64,000 nt of DNA, from the NCBI GenBank assembly GCA_911728455.2, contig OU452239.1:496001-560000 (forward strand). The letters are read 5' to 3'. Source of the DNA: Marthasterias glacialis. Taxonomy: Eukaryota; Echinodermata; Asteroidea; Forcipulatida; Asteriidae. The translations under genes and the position numbers were made by a program. Shown here in pieces: positions 1 to 13,579 of the stretch. The first letter of the stretch is position 1, and every line of letters starts with the position of its first letter. Under the pieces are notes generated by a model. The model ran no database searches. It saw only the letters and a list, made by a program, of their open reading frames with translations, and was not told where the DNA came from.

Positions 1-700
1 CATAGTTCTAGGAGTAGGGGCTAGTCTAGTGACTAGTGTAGTACTCTAGATAGGCCCAGATAGAGCAGAAAATACACCCGCACCCACCCTTTCATCAAAA
101 CAACACTAATCTATAAAAACTGTAATATCGCTGCCCTATTTGTGAACCTACCTTTTTGTGTAAAATCAACCATAAAGTGAAAAAACCCACAACTTCCGAG
201 TAACACATCGACTATCCTGGATTCCTCGCCTGCGGAGCGTCTGAACTTTGCAGTGTAGTCTGATACCTTCATAATTACAAGTATGCAATTGTGGGTAAGA
301 CGTCAAGGTTGAGGTCAGACCTGTGTATCTGATGCGCGCCCTCACTTGGCGAAACAACAGACCGCCCCCCCCCCGATAAAACACAACTAAAAACAAGGGG
401 AAAAACAAATAAAACAACACTAATAAACAAACAAACCACACAACACAAACATCCTTACAAAAAACATAACTAATAACAATCGAAATTCGCAATAAATTAT
501 AAGACAGGATAGGCCCCAACCAAAGTTCATAGTTGACTTGACAGACGTTTTTTTTTTTTACAGAAAACAGTGGTAGAGGGCGCTCTACTATCTGCAGATG
601 TAGTTTTTTCGTTTCTCTTCCCCGGTGCTTTTTTTGGCAAGGTGGGATTTATAAAAAGATGTAAATTTTGTCATCTTACGCCGTAAGGCATGCATTCAAA
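1..700. promoter_or_regulatory. Upstream region of ABCB8, no gene seen
   Basis: No convincing coding exon. The stretch contains a C run near 362-374, a T run near 550-560 and AT-rich sequence. It must hold the 5' UTR and core promoter of the ABCB8 gene starting at 701, but I see no clear TATA box. An in-frame TAA near 662 closes the reading frame upstream of the chosen start codon. The open frame at 166-519 on the minus strand is low-complexity in its N-terminal part and resembles nothing I know. Confidence 0.4.
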
Positions 701-3700
701 ATGCAAACCACGGGAAGAATAACAGCACGCGTCTTCAGATTTTCAAACACAAGGTAAAAACAATTCTTGCTTATATACTTTTCACTAAAAAAAAAAAGAC
801 GAGGGACTGTGAAATTTTTCCATTCAATCAAGAATCAGGCAACGAAACTTTTCCACTGTTATGCATACGGTTATGTAACAAGCCTGATGACTTCAATGGT
901 TGGGGCGTGGTTAAAGGGGAAGAGGGAGGGGACTTCAACTACTGTAAGTACAACTTTAAATAACATGCTTTCTTTGTTTTATAGGACTTTATATACAAAA
1001 ACAACGTAATCATAATGTTATTCGCTTAGCTTAGGCCTCCCTATTTATGATTCTCTTTCAAAATTAAATTTCAATTAATTGTTTTGGAACAACTTTTCAT
1101 GCGAATGCCATTCTCTGAGATCTTTTTTAAGGGATTTCATTTTTTATTTTATAATGGATTTTGGTCTGTATTTTCCTTTTAAAATTAACTCTTAAGGAAT
1201 GTAGCCAAAACGCTAATTTAATGTAAAAAAGAAAAGAAAATTCAAGAAGACATTTGGTTGTGGACAATTCATTCAAACTCCCAACTAAAAAGGAATGCGA
1301 GAACGGTGTCGAGACCACCGTAGACCTGAAAGTCGCTTACATTTTTAATGATTTTGACACTTTATTACTTCAAAGTAATTATTCCTCTCTGTATACTTTG
1401 CAAGGGTGATTTTGACCTAAATTTTGAAAAAGGAGATAAAGTTGCTGTTGGATACACATTTTTGCCAAAATTTGACTTGAGTTGACATTCTATGAATGAC
1501 TATGACTATCTCGTGATGTTTTCGATTTTTAGATCCTTGTTTACTTCTGTTGGAACTGTCCAATGCTTCAAGCCAGTCAATATCTACAGTCACCGAGTGT
1601 TGAGATTATACAATGCGATTACAAGAAAATCACGCTGTCCAAAAGTTAGAGATGCAACTAAGATTCTTCCACAACTTTCAAGAGGTACTTTCATTAGGAC
1701 TATGATTTGTACTAAAAAAAATCAAAATATGTAAAAAATGTAAACACAGGTTTTGCTTCTTCTGAAAGACACACATCCACATGGAGGCTGGACATAAAAT
1801 TAGTCTGGTCACGTTTTGTGAAAGCTCTCATATTGTATAATTAGTGTATAGGAAACCTGACAAAGATACCGCTGCTTGATGAACGTCTAGTGTCTTGTAT
1901 TCTTCTACCTAAATGTAGGTTTGGTACTCTTGGGTGGCAGTCTAAGTTGGAGCCTGTGGGGTGTCGTAGCGGAATGTAAGATCAGAACAAAAGGAAGTTT
2001 CCGTGTCTTGGATAAAGATGGTTTCAAGTCGGCAGAAGATCTGAAACATCCTCGCTTCAAAAAGAGGAAGTTTCTTAAACTGCTGTGGCCAGATATTTGG
2101 TACTTGGTTGCTGCTGTTGTTGTAAGTAGATTTTTGGTTTTGTTTTTTTTCTGGAGCAAACCACTTTAAAGGAAGAAAACGTATTTAAAAAAATTGTTCA
2201 TTTGGCCAAAGAAATTATGTAAAAGTGATCACATCTCAACTCCTTAGGAGTATGCAGCCCCGTCATGCATATGTAAAGTCATCAATCACGACAACAATCT
2301 CTATCCACTGGTATCCATTTACTCCTAGTTGTTGAGGAGCTGTAATAGTTTGACTTGTTAAAGGACACCAGATGTATGACCCAGGATTCGAACCACACTT
2401 TGATGACTTGGTCAACAGAACATGAATGTGGTACACAAAACTGCTCGACAGCAACTCTACTACATGTTTTTATAAAACATTTGTATTTATTTATTTTCTC
2501 GCAGAGTGCATTGGCCGCCGCATTGATCAACGTTCAGATCCCGGTTTTACTCGGGGATATGGTCCAGGTTGTAGCAGAGGCAGCTGCAAAGCAATATGGG
2601 AACTACATGAGTGAAATACGAGGTCCAGCACTAAAGCTGATCATTGCATACTGCCTGCAGGTGATGATGACTTTCTTTAGCATTATAGTAACCAGAATCT
2701 ATATCATATAAAGGACCATCTGTGAAAAAATTAACTACAAGCTGCTGTTAAGACTTCACTCTACCTCCCTAGGTCCCCTAGGCCCACTCGCCCACAGGCA
2801 TTGATAGGAAACATCAGTCCTCCTTTTTATGGTCACTCAACACCAAAATGTTTGAACTTTGAAAAGGTTGGTATGCCTGGCCCAGTAATAAGCAGCTATT
2901 ATTTGGAACGGGCCTACAGTCCTAAGTCCTCCACAATCAAGCTTTGAGATTAAAATTCTGCAATGCTATTTTTTGGTCATACCAATTTTTTTTTTAGGCA
3001 CTTTGCACTTCTAGTTATATCTCCCTCTTGTCTGCTGTTGGAGAACGCACTGCTGTAAGGATGAGAGAAGCGTTGTTTGCTGCCCTCTTGAGGCAAGATA
3101 TTGCATTTTTTGACTCCCATCATACAGGTGAACTAATCAACAGGTAAGTTTTTTTTTTGTAATATCAATAAAACTTCATAAATATCCTGCTTGTTAGCAA
3201 GATTTCTGTCTGGGACATAATTTTGTTGGAATGCCGAGTTTAACAAAATGAAATTACCGACCTGAGTAGCCTGTTGATCCTTGTTCTTACAGGACTTGGG
3301 AAGCGCTAAGCAGTCTGGCGCTGAGTTAAAGTGCTAACACATCAAAGGGTTCAACCCAAAAAGTGTTTTTTTTATACCTGATCCACTTCTTACATCTCTT
3401 GAAAATATCTTGTCCTCTTGGTATGATCTTCTTCTTGATCCATGCACCATGATCAGAAGTCACTCGACACCAAACTTGTTGCAGTGTGGTCTGTCTAAGC
3501 AAGAATCTCTCAGTATCGTCTTCTTTTTGGTCCAAGCACCCATGATCAGAAGTCACCCGACTCCAAATTTGTCTCAATGTGGTCTTTCTCAGTAGAATCT
3601 GTTTGATAGTAAGAACAAAGACATGGTTGAAGATTAATAAAGAGTCACAAACTCGGACCAAGCCCGCCTGGGTTCATTTAAAAAAAAAAAAAAAAAAAAA

Positions 3701-6700
3701 TAGACTGCAGCATGTCGTGGTGGAGCAGTCTAGCGCACCAGACTTAAGCTCTGGTGTTCTGATCAGCAGAGTGTGGGTACGAGTCTCGGTCTTGACACGT
3801 GTCCTTGAAAAATTGTCCTTTTTCAGTAAGAATGTTTGAAAAGTTGAAATTTGTTCATGAAGTAAACTTATACTTCATAAACAAGTTTCAACTTTTTACT
3901 AAAAAGGGCAAATTTTTGCCATGCCAGTTTAGGCATTTTTTGACACTCGAGGCTCTCCATACAAAATAGTGGTCAATGTTTGTAAATAAAACTAAGGTCT
4001 ATGAGCTCCGTATTCTCCTGAATATCCGTTTTAATTTACTTGCAGATTATCAGCTGATGTTCAAGATTTCAAAAGCGCCTTCAAGCTTTGTGTTGCCCAG
4101 GGTCTACGAGGCACAACTCAAGTCCTTGGTGCTAGTGTTGCTATGTACGTCTTATCTCCCAAGTTGACTCTCCTTCTTATTGCGGTGGTGCCAGGCGTTG
4201 TTATCGTTGGGACATTCATCGGAGCTTCGCTAAGATCATTGTCACGTCAGGTTCAGGAACAGGCGAGTATTTTCTAAGGTCTTATTTTTGAGTCGTCGAT
4301 CGAGTGCGAGTAATCATTCTCAAATCGCAGTCTTTTTTGACCGCATGAGGGCCTATGTGAACCACATTTGCGTGATGCAAAACAAGTAATATTAGCTGTT
4401 TTTTATTGGTATTATTATTATTTAGTGGCCATTGGTACAAGAAAACAACATACAGGCAGTCAAAATAAACCATTATTTTGATACAAGGAAATTTGCCGTT
4501 GAAAGCGCCCTCATGTGGTCAGAAATAGTCAATTCACAGACTTGTTGTAGATTCATTCAAGGTTAATGTTTATGAGGAAATAATCACCAAATTGACACTA
4601 TCATAAGTATGTTGGTGATTGATAACATGAGATGCACAGGTAAAGTTGTTTAAGCTTCTTAAAAGTTTTATCCTTGTATTTATTTACAGGTTGCTATGGG
4701 AACCTCAGTTGCAGATGAAGCGTTAGGGAACATGAGAACTGTACGATCATTTGCAATGGAAGAGAAGGAGCTAGAGTTGTACTGTGATGAAATTGAGAAA
4801 TCAAGAAAACTGAATGAAAGACTAGGCCTTGGTATTGGTCTCTTTCAAGGACTCAGTAATTTAGCTCTTAATGGTAAATGGCATTTGTCTTATTGGTAAC
4901 CATTAAACTGATGTCGAGAAGTCATTATACGGCTGAATAGGAGACTAAGTTTTGATAGTAACCATTATATTGAGAAGTCAATGTACGGCTGAATCAAAGA
5001 CTAAGTCTTAATAGTAACCATTATACTGATATTGAGAAGTCAATATACGGCTGAATCAAAGACTAAGTCTTACTAACCATTGTACTGATGTTGAAAAGTC
5101 TATATTCAGATGAATCAGAGACTATGTCTTAATAGCAACCAATTATAGTGTGCAGGTGGCCGAGTGGTCTCGAACCCATCAAACTCATGTTTGGGTGGCT
5201 AGGTCACTGGAGTGTGGGTTTGAATCCTGGTTGTGACACTTGTGTCACAGAAAGTGTTTGAAATTGATATATTGATATTTTCAGGGATTATTGTTGGAGT
5301 GATTTACAGTGGAGGGTATCTACTAGCAAGTGGTGACATCAAACCGGGTCAACTCATGTCATTCCTTGTTGCTTCTCAAACAATCCAGAGATCTCTAGCT
5401 AGTATATCAATTCTCTTCGGTCAGGCAATTAGAGGCACCAGTGCTGGCGCTCGAGTCTTTGAGGTAAACAAGAGTCATTGAGCATCCCAAGGTGTGGTAA
5501 ATGCATATTAAATGATTAAAAATGTTGTTTTGTGGAAGAAAGTTCTTGACAGTGAGACTGAGAGTTTGCACAAAAAAAGCAGACAAGTGCTGAAGAAATT
5601 TTATGGACTCCGTTATGATGGGTACTTGTCAAGCTTTATTTACACTGTAGCACGAGATCACACACGATCATGTAAGCAGCCATGTTATGAGTCAGTGAGT
5701 GATGCATGCTGGGATACATAGATTAGACTTGTGCAATGCATCGAGTAAAGGTGAATCACTGCAAGTACAAGAGTGCACTTCCGACCAAAAGATCTTGCTT
5801 GGCGGTGACAGGTTACCAGTTCATACAAATGGCATTGTTGTGACTGGTAACCCTGCTTGCTCTGCAAAACTAGAAATGAAGTTTTCTCAGCACAACATGT
5901 TTTTGTATTACTAACATCTTTTTAATATAACGTTAGCCCCGAGGGAAGCAGTCTTGTCAGAATTAACTTTCTTACTTCCTAACAGCAGGCAAGCAGGCAT
6001 GAAAGTTGTCATACTTCAATCTCATCTCTGTTTTTTGGCCGTCAGAAAAATCAGCAAAATTGTTATAAACAGCCTGAAAAGTCTAGAAAAGCCTATACCA
6101 GATGTCCATTGAGGTCAGCCCTTGTTCTTGTCAATTTTTCCACTTAATTTCCAAGGGCCAAATATCACCTGTTACAGACAATTGCTGAAGCATCTCTTCT
6201 AATAAACCTTTTTTATATATTTCAGTACCTAGAATTAGAGCCAACAATTGCTCTGAAAGGCGGTAAACACATTCCGTTTCACAGTTTCTATGGCAATGTG
6301 AGGTTCAACGACGTGACATTCAGCTACCCAACAAGGCCTGAACAGGTGACAAATATTTTCTGAAATATTCCTGAATTTGAAACTATTGTTAAAGTTTGAA
6401 ACTTCTTTTTAGTAATAGCCTTAAAAGTGTGATACAAGACATCTACCAACTAAAACGAATGTTGTTGAGTTAGGCGATTGCATTTAAAATTGATGTGTGA
6501 TTAGCGATGTATATGCAGGCCTCGATCTTAAGAAAAACGGGGGCAGGCCTTTGCTGACCAAATCAGAGAAATTGTACAAGGGCATGCTGGCCAAGTTGGT
6601 AGTGACAGTGCAATTTTTCTGAATGGCATGCTGGCCAACTCGACAGGGTATGAGGCCAATGGCCCTCGATGGCCTCAGTTAAGATCAAGGCCTGTATATG

Positions 6701-9700
6701 TTATGAGTCCTGCAAAGGAAAAAATCCTGCAGGGACACTGAGCAGATGTCTTCGATAACAAATAATACGCAGTTCTTATACAGTGCTTCATCATACCCGA
6801 TGGGCGTTTCAAATTGCTCAGTATTTTTTCCTGCTAGGTATGCGAAGTGATGTTTTGAAGTATGAGACCCTGTTCCTTTACATAGCACCATGTAACGGTT
6901 TACAAGGTGCTGTGGCGCAATCTGCAGCCAATCAAACCAGGAACACCGGGGCGAACCCCTTCTCTTTGTGATAAGTGCACTGGGTTCTTTAACGTGCATT
7001 ACACAACACACAGGACCTACGGCTTTACATCCCATCCGAAGGACGAAGCAATAATGGTTAAGTGTCTTGCTAAAGAACACAAGTGTCACGACCAGGGCTC
7101 GAACCCACACTCTGCTGATCAGAAACACCAGAGCTTGAGTCCGGTGTTCTTTATCTGCTTGGCCAAGATGCGCCTCATTTCCCCCCCTAGTAGCTTGTAA
7201 ATTGTTTTTCAAAAAGTGCATATCACACATCGGTGTTAGGGTAGAACCAAGGATCACATATTCTTCATCCGGGAAGCAATTAGTTCATCTATTAATCAAT
7301 TGTTTCTTTTATCATCTCCGATAATTATCTCGGATGATGATCCACTCTGATTTGTATCATCTCCGATTATGATTTTCATCATCTCCAATCTCCGATCATA
7401 CATGTCATGCCTTATTACTTTATTAAAAGCTATATCAGACATTTTTTTTTAAATGAGTTTGCAGCTTCTAGAAATGTTAAATAAACATAATAACAAAATG
7501 AAAGTTCAGACCTGCGCCATTTTTAAAAATCAAGCAATAAACCGCAAGTGAAACTGACTGGGTAAATTTTAAATCAATTTTGGGGTGAACAAAGAAAAAT
7601 TGACTGGAGCGGGATTTGAACCTGCGTCATTTTTCTGATTTTTTTCTAGGTTGTTTTGAAGGGGTTGACGTTAGATATACCAGCAGGAAAAGTAGTGGCT
7701 GTCTGTGGTCCATCAGGAGGAGGTAAGTTCAATGACATCTTGCATGTGATCTCCAAAGCAGGAACAGCGCCCTCACATGTTGAAAGATGGAAAGTCTCAG
7801 GTGAAGAAGAATCTGAGGATGGGGACCACTATTGTCTGCCATTGCTGGGGGCACTACATCACCAACAGGACCAATTCGCACAGTGTAGTCATGTAAATTT
7901 CATTAGTTGGATTGGAAATTCAGGACACAGTGTTAGAATGGTTCCCACCAAGTAAGAGCAATGTACATGTCTGTAGCAGCCTCGCCACCATGGGCAGCAC
8001 GCCGTACCGATTACTCGTCACTACCCCTGGTAGAGATGTACTGAAAAACAACGCTGATTGGCTCCCAAAAGTGACTGCTTTGTGTGCATGTCAAGTTGTT
8101 AAAAACTTCATAGTGCTTGTAGGGTGCTTGGTACGCGCGTGTCAAAATACAAGTGATTTGACGCGATTCCACTTCAAATGAATCATGTTTTTACACGGTT
8201 ACCCTAAACTGCATATTACTTGACATATCACTAAGTCAAAGAAGAATGAGAGGGGACCAGTGGCTGTATGACTTGATGCCTCTTTTGCGGGCTACCATAC
8301 TTCAGTGCACGCGTAGAGTGGATTGGCCACAGGCCTAACTGAAATGTGCCATATACTGGCATAATTTAATTAACCAATTCCAGGGTTTTGAGCAAATGAG
8401 ACATGATGGGAAAATGACGTGAGATCAATCACCCCTGGGAATGAGGTTGATGCCTGTACTTGCTTTGATTCATCTATTCTACTGAGAAATATTAGCCCAT
8501 AATATGCAGAATTCAAGGAAACTGTCACTTACAATTTCAAACATTTATTGTCTCTCTTCTACACAGGGAAATCTACAATTGCTGCCTTACTTGAAAGGTT
8601 TTATGATGTCACTAAAGGATCTGTTACTATTGACAACATGAATATTAATGAGCTTGACCCCAGTAAGCTGCGAGGTCGGACAATTGGTTTCATCAATCAG
8701 GTGAGTTGTTTTTAATTACTTTAAAACCATCCAACTCTGGGTAACATTATTCAGCAAGTTAATCAGCCATGTTTTAAATCATGCAAGTCCATGGGTTTTA
8801 GACGGTGGCACAGCTGTGCACAGATTTAACTTTGTACAATACATTTGTGTACATTACAGACGCATTCACTACATTAAATCATACTGCAGGCTGACATACA
8901 TATAGTGAGTTTTCTATCATTCAAAACCACAGTGGATGATATTAAATGGTCAGACAGTAGGAGGGTTGACTGTGTACTGTGTAGATGGCATCACCACTTG
9001 AAATCATATTTCAGGCTGGCATAGTTTATCTATCATTCTAAACCACAGTGGACAACATTGAATGGTCAGACAGTAGGAGGGTTGACTGTGTACTGTGGAG
9101 ATGCCATCACTACATGAAATCATATTTCATGCTGGCATAGTTTATCATTCAAGACAATATATGATATTGAATGGTCAGACGATAGAAGGGACATAGTAGA
9201 AATGACCTAATGCACACCTTAGCACTTTACATTCTTTTAGAGAATACATGTACATTTATAGAAACATTTTTTACATGAAAACCAAGACTTTAGCTAAATA
9301 TCTCTACCTAGGTAACAGTTTCATAAATTAAATGACTTTTGTTTGTAATTTTTTACCCATACACCGTTGTGTGTTAAGCACTGTATACTCAGTACTTCCC
9401 GAGTCTAGTGAAAAAATTCACTTGGGTGGGATTTGAACCCACGACCCCCACAATACCCATTGTGGGTTTGAATCCCACCCAAAGAAAATGCATTTGAATT
9501 TTCTCACAAGACTTGGCAAAGTACCGAGTATACAGTGCTTAACAAACATCGGTGTGTGGGTAAAACATTACAAACAATATTCTTTATCCCGATGCAAAAA
9601 TTAACATGTATCTTAAATGACTTTGTTGCTCTTCACCCAATAATTTCAAAACAAAATTTGAAAGATCATTCTTCTTGAACGGTTCACCCATAAATTATCA

Positions 9701-12700
9701 GTTTATGTTTCCACAAACCATGAGAATTTTTTTTGATGTTTTCTACAGTAGGCTATTTCGCCTTTTGTTTTACTTTTATTGTAGGAGCCTGTGTTGTTTG
9801 CAACGAGTGTGATAGAAAATATCCGCTATGGAAATCCAAATGCTTCGGACCAAGAGGTAAGATTTTATCCGGCACCTTGTGTACCATACAACAAAAACAA
9901 ATGGTCTCTGTTGTATGTAATAAGGGCCAGACTATTTCCCCTTCTGGCCTCAGTTTGGTCTCTTGCATTGGTAGAATAATATAAACAAAATGGCTGGACT
10001 ACTTGGCTAGCCTGGCAAAATTACTAGTACTTTTCACAAAGACGACTACATGTCAGATAAGTTAACACTCCCCCCTCCTTGTATGACTTTTTAAAGAGGG
10101 ACTTTTGTCATGATTGATCATAGCAGGCCAGTTGCTGTACGTGGAATTATGAACTCTAACCCCGCAGTTACTGCACATGCATGCGCTGGCCGTCACTGCA
10201 CATCACCAAGGGTGTTGTCGTTATTATATTGTGATGTGATGGCCTAGAGTTCATAATACCTTGTACAGCCTCTGGCCTGCTGTGATCATCACAACAGTCC
10301 CCCCTGTAGCATTGCATGCCTACTTTATAATGTAAATAACAGGTTCACCAAATCTAAGGCTACAGGTATACTGGGGGCAGGCACTAGTAATAATATACCT
10401 CACACCCCCAACCTACCTACTGGATACACCACTCGGGGTTCGATTCCCACCAAAGGCGTCTGTTCATTATTTGACAGGACTCAAAAAGCCTCTGAGATTA
10501 AACAGTGCTTTGGTTGTACATCAGTGTAGAGCAACAGTAGAATCCTACTTTTTTACAGTTAACTTCTCCTTACTCCCTTGATTGCTGGATTTTGAATGTG
10601 ATGTTTGGTTTACAGGACTTCTCGTATTTTCATAGAACAGTTCTTTAAGGAGTAGTAGTTACCTTTCCAGTATGCCCACTGTATGCCTTGTGCCCATTCC
10701 ACTTTACTCTGATTGTGGTATTTGCCGTTAAGGTGTGCATGAAAACAGGCATTGAACCACCAGCCTCCTTTATCACGTTGTGCACAGTTTCCATTCAAAT
10801 TATCATTGTCTTGATCTTTGGTACTGAAGGACTGGCCATTTTGATATGCCATTGAATTACCTTTTGAGCTGTCGTTATTGTAAGAACCAACATGGAGAGT
10901 GTACTTATCACCTGATACAGAAAACTCACCATAACTGACCCAAGCTGTGTTTCCGTCCCAATCAGCCATATCTACCCTTAATTGCCATTGTCCTGACTCA
11001 GTAAGGTTACGTAGGATGTCATTACCCAGCCAGAACTCAGTAGCGAGATTACCAAACCCAGATTGGTAGTCAATCCAATTACGGTAAAAGTCAACTGAGC
11101 CATCTTGTCTCCTCTGGAACACGATCCAGCCTCCTCCATCTGTCTCCATATCACAGTAGACCTTCACCCCATCAGTCAGACCGGCAGGGTAGATGGTGTA
11201 GATGCCACTCTCAAGACTACATGTACCAGCCTGGTGTAACTTCAGACAACTTTGGGCTAAATTGACATGATAGTAGACACTTCCTTGCATCCAAACAAAG
11301 TCAAAAGGGTTTTGTTCAGTTGTAGCATTGTTCAGCTGACAAACATGGTTACTCATGTAGTAGTTGAATGATGCACAGTGTGGATCCATAGAGCAGTCTC
11401 GCCCACAGATCACAGGAGATGCTACAGTCTTCCAGTCAAATACATGATTCACTAATGCACGGTTACCGGCGGCGTGAAACGTTGGAGTGTACAGCTTAGC
11501 ACACTGGCCATAGCATTGTTGTACAATAAGAGTAACAAAGATGGATGCTGTTAAAATGAAATACTTCATTATGAAGCCAGTTTTTAAAAGTTGTTGGATG
11601 GTAACAACAGGTTGCACTGATAAGAAGCTGTCTTCATGCGACAGTGACATAAGATATTCTGTGACAGCAGAATAGGCTTGTGATATTTTATACAAGACAC
11701 TTACATTCATTGTTTTTACATGTAATTAGAAACTCAATGTTAAAATCATGAGTGGGTCTTATATCAAAGACAGACAATTATCAACTGATCGATTTTGTCT
11801 TTGTTTACAACAGTTGCCATGGTTATAAATTACAGTTGGTGGTTTTGATCGACCTTCTGTCTTGTTTCAGGCAATTGTTTTGTCCTCATTGCTAATGAAA
11901 GCTTTATTCAATATTGATTATCTCCTTATGATATTGATTGAAGAGTACTTCATTCAGCCTTGTTCTTACGTCAAAGTATAGGCTTGGTAATAAAAAAGAA
12001 AAAAGGGGGAAAAACAACAACAAAAAACAGATTAGTTACAACTTACAACCTTCTATTTAAAGTTCATACCACCCAATCCTCCAGAGAAACATTTCCCTCT
12101 GAAAGCTCACTGATTCTAAATTCAACTAGTGCCAATCCTCCATGGAGAATGTCCTGAGGAATATTTCTGTCTGAAAGTAAGAAAAAAATGGCATTCAAGG
12201 ATCTTGAAACAGTAAGCTTTTTTTTATTTGCCGATAGTTCAAAACAAACATGCATAAAATGAACAATCACATGCACATTTCACTAGTAACAGTAATAGCT
12301 ACATGTACATGTACTGGTCTGAAGTTCCTTCATTCCATGTGAATAGTTTTTTCTTCGTCTGAAAAATCTAAAAATTGCTTCTGGGTGACTACATGTAGTG
12401 TGTAAAGTGCTCCCCTCTCATTAATGTAGCCCTGGTTCGATTCCCGGCTAGGGCCATGTGAGTAGAGTTGTGCATTGTGCCACAAGGATTTTTCTCCTGG
12501 CCCTCCTGTTTTCCTCCCTCTGACAAACTCAAACACTTTTGATCTCTGGCTTTGCTCTGTGGTAATATAGGCCCCTATGGGTCGATGCGGCCGGGCTGCC
12601 AAAGGTACCCTTGCATGCCTGCGGCTCGAACACGTTGTGGCTACGTCCTTCACAATTCAGCTTTTCAGCTGCGAACAACAGTCGCTGGCAAGCAAGGATG

Positions 12701-13548
12701 ATTAGCCTCCTAATTTATTATAATTATTGTTATTAAAGAGTTATTGGTTGTTCTGGACTACATGGTTCCTAGCCATGGATTGAGGTTATTCATTACATGA
12801 ACGTTACATCGGTGTGGCCTTGTCACAAGAGGCTACTTGAAGATTGTCTTTAACTGAATGTGGCTTTGAATCCCAATGTGGCTTGGCGGATTTGGGGGGG
12901 GGGGCTAAGACAACTGCTCATGAAGGGCTGAAAAGTAGGAGGGTTGACTGTGTACTGTGTAGATCCATTCATAATGTTGATATATTACAGGCCAGCATAG
13001 TTTATCTTTCATTTTTATCTTTCATTCAGATAATAATGAGTGAGTGGTTTAGCATGAATGGTAAAATTGTTTTTAATTGGTGAATAATGTTTAAATATTT
13101 GTCCTTTTTCCTTTCAGGTTCATGAGGCAGCAGCTTTAGCAAATGCTCATGATTTTATTCTTGGGTTTCCGGAGGGATATGACACCATTCTTGGAGAGCG
13201 TGGTGTTACAATATCAGGCGGACAGAAGCAAAGGTAACTGCTAAACTACAAGATTAGTAGATTTAAAACAAATTAATAAAGCATTTTGAGAAATGAACAG
13301 TTCAATCTGAGAAAAACGAGATAGATATTTCCATTTGAAAAAAGTAATATAGACAACCCCAGAAACACTGTTGGTTATTATTCATTTGCCACAATCAAAA
13401 TAAGCCAGATATAAACATGTAGAAAATAACTACAAAACTTGACCTTCAGGTTCAAGAAAATTTTCACCAATATTGCTTTATAATGGTCTGTTTAAGGAGA
13501 ATTAAGTGAATGGATTTCTCCCATTGCCCCCCCCCCCAAAAAAAAAAA

Positions 13549-13579
<31 letters not shown>

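Noticed and set aside
166..519. 117-residue minus-strand open frame
   Set aside because: N-terminal half is low-complexity hydrophobic sequence from a CAAA-rich region; no family match.
3976..4167. 63-residue plus-strand open frame over ABCB8 exon 6
   Set aside because: Wrong frame; the real exon 6 is read from 4046 in another frame and continues the ABCB8 membrane domain.
12330..12653. 107-residue minus-strand open frame
   Set aside because: Coincides with a SINE-like repeat containing a pol III B box.
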